In this document: piece by piece, positions 11,645-20,010 of the stretch
Layout: every line of letters begins with the position of its first letter
Numbering within the stretch: position 1 is the stretch's first letter
NCBI GenBank assembly: GCA_018296165.2
Contig: JACKQL020000004.1
Coordinates: 372,001 to 436,000, forward strand
Reading direction: 5' to 3'
DNA length: 64,000 nucleotides
Source: Termitomyces sp. T153
Lineage: Eukaryota; Basidiomycota; Agaricomycetes; Agaricales; Lyophyllaceae
Position numbers and translations under genes: made by a program
The notes under the pieces: model-generated
The model's database searches: none
Told to the model about the DNA's origin: nothing
Seen by the model: the letters and a program-made list of their open reading frames with translations, nothing else

Positions 11645-12108
11645 AATACAAAGACCTAACTGAACAAAGTGAGGTTGGGTATGGAACTTAGCATTGAGTT
11701 TGAAATACAAGGACCTAACTGAACAAAGTGAGGTTGGGTATGGGACTTAGCATTGAGTTTGAAATACAAGGACCTAACTGAATGAAGTGAGGTTGGGTAT
11801 GGGACTTAGCATTGAGTTTGAAATACAAGGACCTAACAAATGAAGTAAGGTTGGGTATGGGACTTAGCATTGAGTTTGAAATACAAGGACCTAACAAATG
11901 AAGTGAGGTTGGGTATGGGACTTAGCATTGAGTTTGAAATACAAGGACCTAACCAAATGAAGTGAGGTTGGGTCTGGGATGAAGCATTGAGTAGAATATC
12001 AAGGACCTAACTGAACAAAGTGAGGTTGGGTCTGGGATGAAGCATTAAGTAGAATATTGAGGACCTAACTGAACAAAGTGAGGTTGGGTCTGGGATGAAG
12101 CAAGAGAT
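11645..12108 (+). repeat. 59-bp tandem array, about eight units
   Basis: The unit begins ATACAAGGACCTAACTGAAC and includes AGTGAGGTTGGGTATGGGA. Units start near 11645, 11704, 11763, 11821, 11879, 11938, 11996 and 12055. The first five or six end CTTAGCATTGAGTTTG; the last ones carry a variant, GGGATGAAGCATTGAGTAG. Units of 58-59 bp show small indels (ACTGAAC versus AC-AAAT). The array sits between the Gypsy-5 gag and the LTR-like segment at 12140. Confidence 0.93.
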
Positions 12109-12139
12109 ACAGGCCCGTACCAAAGGCATGGACCATAGC

Positions 12140-12197
12140 TCGTTGCATTATAACAGTGTGATTCTAAGTGTGTGTCGAGCCTCCAAACTTGCTGAGT
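12140..12197 (+). repeat. Second copy of Gypsy-5 LTR-end segment
   Basis: GTTGCATTATAACAGTGTGA through CTTGCTGAGTCA repeats 9203-9254 with a few substitutions, mainly CG-type (GTGTGTCGAGCC here, GTGTATCAAGCC there). It is interpreted as the 3' end of the 3' LTR. The sequence after it belongs to the tyrosine recombinase piece. Confidence 0.6.
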
Positions 12198-12352
12198 CAC
12201 TAAGACAAACAAAACCAAACAGTGCAATTTCACATCATCACACATTTTCAAACTTGCTCCTTGACTTTAACCAATCCATTTCACAAAGATTTCACAGCCA
12301 CAGTTGCAGCAGCCCTGAATGCCCCACCTGCCTCATTGCCACACTCAAGGCC
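12198..12352 (+). pseudogene. Tyrosine recombinase fragment, upstream of the Copia-1 insertion
   Basis: The reading CPTCLIATLKA ends at the Copia-1 5' LTR. Deleting Copia-1 and one AGGCC duplication joins it in frame to LFTALPCDGMTPFF at 19684. In agaric tyrosine recombinases of DIRS/Crypton type this is the hinge upstream of the catalytic C-terminus. The fragment is short, so the class rests on the downstream half. Confidence 0.6.
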
Positions 12353-12651
12353 TGTTAGCCCTATAGGTCAATAGTCAGCTCCTACTCAATCATGTGTTAT
12401 CAGTGTTACACTTCGCACTTGTGTCACACTACTCCCTCAGTTGTTTCCTCCATCTTGTGGACGACTCTGAGGGAGTAAGTGTTATTCTTTTGCTACTATA
12501 CTTAGTTCTACTAATGTGTTCTACTTAGTTACATTCTTTTGTCGTCACTAGGTACGTGTTAATCTTAGTTGTTTCCTCCATCTTGTGGACGACTCTGAGG
12601 GATTACATTCTTTTGTCGTCACTAGATTGGTTTTTCAGTGCCAGGCCGGCA
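12353..12651 (+). repeat. 5' LTR of Copia-1
   Basis: 299 bp. It differs from the 3' LTR at eight sites, all of them TG or CA here where the 3' LTR has CG. It contains an inverted repeat CTCCCTCAG...CTGAGGGAG (about 12430-12475). A stretch around TTCCTCCATCTTGTGGACGA is present twice in the same LTR, as is TTACATTCTTTTGTCGTCAC. Confidence 0.95.
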
Positions 12652-12664
12652 GGTTATGGGCATT
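12652..12664 (+). other. Primer binding site of Copia-1 (half-tRNA initiator Met type)
   Basis: GGTTATGGGCATT directly follows the LTR end GGCA. GGTTATGGGC is complementary to the anticodon-loop region of initiator tRNA-Met, the 'half-tRNA' primer used by Drosophila copia, rather than to the tRNA 3' end. Copia-2 has the same site at 56123. Confidence 0.7.
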
Positions 12665-12816
12665 CTTTTTGGATTGCCGTGCCACCACTAAGCCGTTGGA
12701 ACAACTCACCACTAGCTCTTGGGTTATTATTCACTCTTTGCATCCGTTTTATACAATCGATTGGTTGTGATCATAACACTTGATCCCTCTGTCTTAGCGG
12801 TCTCTGGGCATATTCC

Positions 12817-15800
12817 ATGGATCCGTTCCTTCCACCATCTCAGTCTCCTTGTCTTACAGCTCTGGCACCAGGCCCGGGCTCTTGGGTCGATACGCAGGGT
12901 AACGCCGCCAGAACCTCTTTCCCTTGCCATGACCCTCCCCCCCATCTTTTTCCTTCTTCTTTGAATACAAATTCCACTTTAGTTTCAGGCACATATAATC
13001 ATTTTCCCAAGCCTACACATCATTCTCGTCCGCATATACCTTCCTCTTTATTGAATAATTTTTCCTGTGCTCCTTTAGACATGCCAACTCCAACAAATAT
13101 CAATCCCATTTTGCCGCATCCAAATCCTTTAGTTGCTCCTTTCCCCATTCATCCAAACATTCATCCTCCCTCGGTTCCTCTTCATCCTGATACCGTACCG
13201 ATTCGACCAGCTTATACTTTTGTTCTCCCTCAACATGACGTTTTTCATACTCCTCATTCTTTGCGTGCGCCTTTGGCACTGGTTGAATTACCTCGTTCTC
13301 CTTTCACTCCTCCTATGTCACCTTTATGTCATAATCTTTCTTGTCCTCCTTCTGTACCTTTAGCTCAACCTATTCCACTGGTGGTGCATACCCCCCCTTT
13401 TCCATACGGTCATTTTCCTGGTCCACAACCAGTGGCCCCACCTCCCTGTTTACCACCTTCGCCGTTACATGCTCCGGCACCTCCCCCGCAGAATTTTATT
13501 TTTCCAAATGCACCACAGTTCATTCCTCGTTCACCATTACCAGAGTATCAGTTTCAACCTTTGCATTTTCAACCACCCCCCCAACATACTGTACCAGATA
13601 TTTCTTCTGACAGTAATAAATTACCTCCTCTTTCTTCCATACCTCGTCTTACTGGGTCATCAGATTGGGGTTCTTGGTATACTCATGTCATGATGCTCAT
13701 TGAGCATCTGGGCCTGGTAGGGCACATTTGTCCTATTCCTCCACCGGGAACACCATTCAACACAACTTGTATAATCGTGGTCCCTCCACCCTACCCTCCA
13801 CACAATATGTTGGATGAGGAATGCAAATATCAAACTTTTTGGTGCAAAGATGGGATATGCTCGCATGTATTGACAGGTAAACTGTCAACAGAGATTCTTG
13901 GCAGCCTTCCTCCTGCGCGTGGTGGACCACACAATTTTCCTACTCGCACAGCTCGGGATACTCTAGCTTGTCTACGTCGCCGTTACAGTGTTGGGAGCGC
14001 TTCATCTGCCAAAGCGCTTAAAGACTCTGTCACTCGTCTCCAATGCATTCCGACCACTATTCCTGCATACGTTCAAGCATGGCATACTGTAGTGAATCAA
14101 CTAGACTGCACTGAATGGGATTTCTCTCCTCACAACAAGATTCAAGGGTTCATGGATGGAATTCCCCCCCTGCAGGCTTATGCTCCGATCAGGGAGGAAG
14201 TTTGTCGATCATGGGAGGTTGGACCTCAAGGCACATTCACTTTTGATGTGCTTGCAGATCGGATTCTTGATATTGATATTGAGGTTAAGCACTGCAACAA
14301 CCAACATCAAAACAACAAATCATCAAATTGCAATCCAGTTACCCACACATCACCGAATACCTCAAATCCAAATACCGAGACATCGAATGATCAACCTGCT
14401 CGTCGTGGATCTAATAACGAACATGCAAAAGACTCTAACCTCAGACCAAAAGCAAATGTTGCCGTACAGGAACCTATCACTGAACCTATTCCTGCTCCAC
14501 CTTTGTTTATACCTGATGATGATCGAGATGTAATACCTACTATCGTTGAAGAGGACAATGATATCATTGTGTCAGCTTATTCCTCTGAGCCTGATAAGTC
14601 TCCGTTGCCTCCCTACCAAGCCTTCTTGAGTTCGGCAGATTCTGCGCTTGTTGCTGACATTTCATTGAAATTCAACTCTATCCTCGACTTGGGTTGTATG
14701 ACTCACCTAATCAAAGATCAAAAGTATTTCTGGTCATATGATCCTAGCCTTGCATCTCCAGTCGGGACAGCAAACTGTGGAATATTAACAACTCTTGCTT
14801 GGGGTGAAGTTTGTTTTTGAGCTCACGTCAATGGAAAGAACGTAATACTCAAACTGCCGGACTGTCTTCATGCCCCAGATATTCCAATCGACTTATTGTC
14901 AGTTGGGACCATGGTCGAGAACAACCTGACTCTTCTTTTTGAACATGAAGCCACATCGATTTTCTTTCCATCATCTTTTTGTGAACTCCAAGGCGAAGCT
15001 ATTCAAGCAACGATCCACAATAAACTCTCGTTCTTATACTGCAATTTTGTATTACCAGTCCATGACAACTCTGTAGCTTTTCCTGCCCTCGAAATGCCAC
15101 AGACATCATTCCCAAGAGTCCCAATCACAGCTACTCTATGGCATCGTCAATTTGGTCATCCTAGTCAAGATACAACTCACGCAGTTCTGACCAAGAACTA
15201 TGCATCTGGGGTTGAATACATTGGTCATATAGAAGATGATCATTGCATTCCCTGTATTCTTGGTAAACAACCAGCTCACCCTTATGACAATTTTGGTCGT
15301 CGTGCAAATGACATATGCGAATTACTGCACATGGACTCCTGTGGTCCATTTCCAGTACGATTTGTGAATGGACATTCACACCATTTCCACTCCATTCTAG
15401 ACGACTTCTCTAATCTAGGGAGTACTGCGTTGCTCACCACGCGGGATCAGGCCTGTGATCATTTCAAATCAACAATGGCTCAATGGGAACTTAAGTCGGG
15501 AAATAAAGTTTGAGCGGTATGTTGTGATGGTGCAAAGGAATTCATTCAGGGTAGCCTACAGGATTTTCTCAATGAATGAGGCATTATTGTACAACTGACA
15601 GCAGCATACGCCCACCAACAAAATGGGAAGGCAGAAAGATATATTAGGACAATTGAAGATACAGCTCAAATGTTGATGGCAGAATCAGGCTTACCCATGT
15701 CTTTCCTAGGTGATGCAATTCTCACTGCACAATATCTTCAAAATTGATTACCAACATCTACCCTACCAACACTTGTAACACCATTCGAAGTCATGGAAAA

Positions 15801-16237
15801 TTCCAAACCCAATTTATCACATCTTCGAGTATGGGGTTGCCAGTGTTTTGTCCTGCATCCTAAAGAAACTCGCCAAAAAGGAGACACGCGTAGATTTGAA
15901 GCAATATTTGTAGGATATGATGGAGATCAAATAGGCTGGCATGTTCGTGATATGAACAGTCGATACTTCTTTTCAAGAGATGTCATATTCAACGAAAATA
16001 TCCGTGGTCGCCTGAAAACTTCATCATCTCAAACACAATCTCAATCTCTGAATTGCACCTCAAATCCACAAGATACATTGCTCAAATCATCCCTTCCCAT
16101 CCATTCTCAATCTGTATCCCCCACAATACCACATTCTGACCAACATATTGAATCTCAACAGTCATCAGAATTGAATCACTCTTGACCTAAACAAATGATA
16201 AAACACACACCTGCAGGCCAAGCTTTCATAGAAGAGA
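12817..16237 (+). pseudogene. Copia-1 gag, protease and integrase (one frame, five TGA codons)
   Basis: One frame runs from the ATG at 12817. Residues 1-260 are very proline-rich. A Copia gag domain starts near PRLTGSSDWGSWYTHVMMLI. The protease follows near residues 620-660, with the active site reading LDLGC instead of D-S/T-G-C: TTG at 14689-14691, explained by TCG to TTG. Integrase follows: zinc-binding ATLWHRQFGHP and HCIPCILGKQ, core LHMDSCGPF, CCDGAKEF, and QQNGKAERYIR with the catalytic Glu. TGA stops lie at 14818, 15511, 15577, 15745 and 16183, each fitting CGA to TGA. The frame continues into the LTR-A0 insertion and resumes at 17451. Confidence 0.92.
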
Positions 16238-17449
16238 TGTCATGACCCGTCCCCTGAACCCCCGCACATCACCCATCAACCCCCCGAACCCCCAAAAAAC
16301 CCCCAACGCTCTGCCGAACTTCCGCCCATGCCCCGCGCCTATTTCGGCTAACTCCAACGCCTCCCCAGCTAACTCCGATGGCCCCCTGGCCAACTTCAGT
16401 GCCTTCCCCGCAGCCACTGACACTTACCCTGGATCTCCCGAACCCCAAGAACCACCCCCGCTGTTCCCAATCTTCGCCACCCATCATCAACTCAACACCC
16501 TGGTTCCTCCGACCTATTCCGGAGTATCACGACAACCTCGGAGCGACCCGTGTTCCCCAATGATCCCATCAACGTATCAGCACGGCCCGATCCTCGATTG
16601 CAACCGACACCTGCCCACTCCGTCGAGCTCCGCCATGCCCCGCCGCCGCAGCCAACATACCCCGAAGTTCTCCAGTAGTCAGTATATAAGCCGTTGAGTA
16701 GCTCTTCATACTCTAGTCTTGATATTGCTTAACGTTACCTATGGTCTGATTGTTTCCTTTTTGTGTTTCGTGTTTCATTCTCTTTACTCTCAGTCTCCCG
16801 GTCTTATCTCAGTCTCCCGGTCTTATCTCAGTCTCCCGGTCTTATCTCAGTCTCCCAGTCTTATCTCAGTCTCCCGGTCTTATCTCAGTCTCCCGGTCTT
16901 GTCTCGTCTCCATTTCATTATTGTTCTCATTATTGTTTCGTATCTCTACTCGAATCTACTCTTGTTCCATATCAACCCCATCCCATTTCATCTGACGCTG
17001 TCTCGGTGACTCCATCTGGCCATTGTGCCCAAGCCCTCGTCAACCCTAACAACCTCACGAACTCCACAATTACGATTACGAACCCCGACACTCCTTCACC
17101 AGGTCTGAACCTTGCTCTTTGCTCGGTCCCGGACTCCATCAACTCCAAATGATCTCCCATCAAACCCCGGCTCCATTCCCATTGATCACACAGCCGCCTA
17201 CCCCTTCGCTTCCACAAATCTCCCATATGGTCTTCTGCCTGAACCCCGCCAAGACCATCTCGTTTCCTCACAATCCAACTTCTCCAGACCTCCCTGAATC
17301 CGTCTGGATCACACCCCACCAACTATCCGCACAAGCCATCAGTGCCCAGAACATTTTTGAGTGTTCAGTTACCAGTGCAAGGGGATCACGCCCGCCTAGT
17401 AAGGACCCGCCCAGTGCAGCTGAGCCCCCGAGGTCAGCGGAACCTGACA
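16238..17449 (+). repeat. LTR-A0: solo LTR of an unseen LTR retrotransposon, inside Copia-1 pol
   Basis: 1212 bp, TGTCATGACC...CCTGACA, flanked by AGAGA at 16233-16237 and 17450-17454. Deleting it with one AGAGA restores the Copia frame (FIEE joined to IAQQNEK). It has a TATA element, CAGTATATAAG, at about 16680, then a likely start region and six tandem copies of a 19-bp unit (CAGTCTCCCGGTCTTATCT, 16790-16905). No gag or pol is associated, so it is a recombination product of a complete element or a non-autonomous LTR. It is the most CG-rich of five family copies in the window. Confidence 0.93.
16790..16906 (+). repeat. 19-bp minisatellite inside LTR-A0 (6 units)
   Basis: Six consecutive units of CAGTCTCCCGGTCTTATCT, with one unit reading CCCAG instead of CCCGG. 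The same position has four units in LTR-A1, three in LTR-A2 and one each in LTR-A3 and LTR-A4. It lies downstream of the TATA box, in the presumed transcribed part of the LTR. Confidence 0.93.
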
Positions 17450-17450
17450 A

Positions 17451-19337
17451 GAGATAGCCCAACAAAATGAAAAACTCACACGTCTTCAAGCAAATCGCCA
17501 ATCTCGACTCAATCCTCATCAAGGACTATCAGCAATCCTCGACATAAATGCCTTGATGACAACTGCTAACTTCTCCAATTCTATTTATGATTTAACATCA
17601 CTGGAAGTACCTATCCTTTCAGATTATAAAGCTTATGTTACTCATGGACCTGACCCCCTTCGTTTTCGGATGCCTCGACAATACGATCTTACCAAAGCGC
17701 CAGAAAACTACTATGAAGCAACACATCGTAGTGATGCTCACATATGGCAAGCGGCGATGGAACGTGAAGTTGAAAGTCTTTGTGCCCAAAGGGTTTTCAC
17801 ACCTGCGGATCTCCCACCGGGTCGAAAAGCAATTGGAGTAAGATGGGTATATGCTCACAAATACAATCCAGATGGTTCATCAATTGCAGGGAAAGAGAAA
17901 GCTCGTTTAGTTGCACAAGGTTTTAGCCAACGCCCAGAAGACTATGGATCTACATACGCTCCGGTCGCCAAAATGACGAGTATTCGAATCACTCTGGCAT
18001 ACGCTGCACTACATGACCTCAAACTTTTTTGTTTTGATGTCAAGACTGCGTTTCTCAACGCCCCTCTAACGCACGAGATATATTTAAAACAGATACCTGG
18101 TTTTCCTGATTCCAACCCAAAGAAAGTAAACCGTGCTTTACGCGCTCTATACGGACTCAAACAAGCGTCTCACGAATGGTACGCAATCTTGCGTGAGAAA
18201 CTAGAGGCTTTAGGTCTAACCAGGTGTAACGTGGATCACGGAGTCTTTTTCGGTCGATTCACATCCCCTCCTCACGCATCAATACCCATGCTGGAAAACA
18301 GTAACAAACTTCTCATCGTACTTTGCGTCCATGTCAACGACGGTCTCAATGCCACGAATTCGATTCCTTTGTACAATTGGATCGTTTCCGAGCTCAACAA
18401 ACACTTCGAAGTCAAGGATACAGGCCCAATCAATCTATACCTGGGAATTCGAGTTGACCGGGATCGAGTGAACAGAAAACTGTGGTTATCGCAGAAAGGT
18501 TTCGTTTTGGATCTACTCAGCACATACAAACTGCTTGATGCCTCACCTCTCTCACTCCCGCTTCATGGAAATATACATGATCTACCTGATCCTCCTCCTA
18601 ACTCAATACCCGACGTACCTGACGAAGAGATTACCGCTCACTATCAACGCTTGGTTGGATCAATCTTGTACCTCAGTCTCTGTACACGACCGGATCTAGC
18701 TTTCACGGCGATCTCACTAGGGCAATATAATTCCAACCCGACTCGAGCTCATCTACTTGTGGCAAAACGTGTATTACAATACATATCTGGGACACGAGAT
18801 TATGCCTTGGAATATAACTTCACACATCCATCGCCGGATCCGCCTACAAGATTAATCCTTCCAGCAGATTTTGGGGTTGTCGATGCCGATTGGGCTTCGG
18901 ATGCGAATACTCGACGAAGTGTTTCAGGATATGCTTTCTTCCTCTACTCAAGTCTGGTGTCTTGGTCTTCAACAAGACAGAAAACAGTTGCTTTATCGTC
19001 AACGGAGGCAGAATATATGGCCTTATCCCATGCAATTCGTGAAGCCATTTCTATCAGGTTTCTACTTACATCCCTCGATCTCCCCGTTCCTCGACCTCTA
19101 CAGATTTTCTGTGATAACAAAAGTGCTCTCGACATTGCGAATTCAGAGTCGACGACATCAAGGTCAAAACATATAGATATACGCTATCACTTTATACGTG
19201 ATCAATTAAAGACTGGTTCCTTCTCGGCTTCATGGATCTCAACTTCTGACATGATCGCTGATATCTTAACAAAGGCTCTACTGAAAGCTCTACACTACAA
19301 ATTCGTACCCGCACTCGGACTTGTTTCTCGTTCATGA
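17451..19337 (+). pseudogene. Copia-1 reverse transcriptase and RNase H (open, but RT active site changed)
   Basis: There is no stop from 17451 to the TGA ending at 19337. The RT begins near WQAAMEREVESL and ARLVAQGFSQRPEDYGSTYA, with the first catalytic Asp in LFCFDVKTAFLNAPL. The YVDD box reads CVHVNDG: the first Asp is Asn (AAC, 18336-18338) after GTC, a CpG to CpA change of GTC-GAC. RNase H is intact by eye: DADWASDANTRRSVSGYAFF, STRQKTVALSSTEAEYMALS, FCDNKSALDIANS and ISTSDMIADILTKAL. Full length for a Copia RT-RNase H unit. Coding integrity apart from N-D suggests recent activity. Confidence 0.93.
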
Positions 19338-19379
19338 TTTCTTTTCTCACACGTACTCTCTACGTCGCTGATGGGGTTG

Positions 19380-19678
19380 TGTTAGCCCTATAGGTCAATA
19401 GTCAGCTCCTACTCGATCACGTGTTATCAGTGTTACGCTTCGCGCTTGTGTCACACTACTCCCTCAGTTGTTTCCTCCATCTTGTGGACGACTCTGAGGG
19501 AGTAAGTGTTATTCTTTTGCTACTATACTTAGTTCTACTAACGCGTTCTACTTAGTTACATTCTTTTGTCGTCACTAGGTACGCGTTAATCTTAGTTGTT
19601 TCCTCCATCTTGTGGACGACTCTGAGGGATTACATTCTTTTGTCGTCACTAGATCGGTTTTTCAGTGCCAGGCCGGCA
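19380..19678 (+). repeat. 3' LTR of Copia-1
   Basis: 299 bp, TGTTAGCC...GCCGGCA, preceded by a weak polypurine stretch (GATGGGG, about 19370). It retains CG at all eight sites where the 5' LTR has TG or CA. The target duplication AGGCC follows at 19679-19683. Confidence 0.95.
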
Positions 19679-19683
19679 AGGCC

Positions 19684-20010
19684 CTATTCACTGCACTACC
19701 TTGTGATGGCATGACCCCATTTTTTGAGATGGAAAGGCACTCTCGTACAGCTACTCTATCAGCTCAATTCATGATGCCCTGACTCTTGGGCATAATCCCA
19801 AACTTGATGCAGAGCACAAAAGTTCAGGCATAGTGCAGCCTTGACATCAGCAGTGGCAGGCCATCAGAAATACAGCTGCTAGGCTGGTGGCACAGTGACT
19901 CATACAAGCTGTGTATCAAAAATGACCCAAACCATATTCTCTACTTATCTTCCCTCCATTTGGCCCACACTCATCTCATCCCTTTGAAACCTCCAGTTGT
20001 GCAAGATTCG
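19684..20010 (+). pseudogene. Tyrosine recombinase C-terminal catalytic part
   Basis: The reading LFTALPCDGMTPFFEMERHS is followed, after stops, by IQLLGWWHSDSYKLCIKNDP and ILYLSSLHLAHTH. The pattern LLG-(R/W)W-x-SDSY carries the catalytic Tyr of phage-integrase-like recombinases in fungal DIRS and related elements. The usual R-W-R-S reads W-W-H-S. It joins in frame to 12198-12352 once Copia-1 is removed. It could be the other end of the element whose RT/RNase H lies at 7715-8445. CG dinucleotides become frequent again at about 20160, marking the edge of the transposon block. Confidence 0.72.

Larger units (their letters stand above)
12353..19678 (+). mobile_element. Copia-1: complete Ty1/Copia element with LTRs and AGGCC target duplication
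   Basis: The 5' LTR (12353-12651) and 3' LTR (19380-19678) are both 299 bp and begin TGTTAGCC, ending GCCGGCA. AGGCC flanks the element at 12348-12352 and 19679-19683. The order is gag, protease, integrase, RT, RNase H, as in Copia. It is the most CG-rich and so probably the youngest autonomous-type element here. It carries one insertion, solo LTR-A0, at 16238-17449. Nonsense codons lie only in the gag/protease-integrase half; the RT/RNase H half has no stop. Confidence 0.95.

Noticed and set aside
11645..12108. CRISPR-like array
   Set aside because: The repeats are contiguous 59-bp units without spacers, and the genome is eukaryotic.
12719..13693. Alternative plus-strand frames overlapping the start of Copia-1 gag (13133-13363, 13341-13610, 13469-13693)
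   Set aside because: Phase-shifted readings of a proline-codon-rich gag region; they carry no gag motif, while the 12817 frame leads into recognisable gag and protease.
16242..17322. Proline-rich frames inside LTR-A0 and its copies
   Set aside because: The sequence is an LTR with TATA box and target duplication. The frames are not conserved among the five copies and reflect a C-rich strand.
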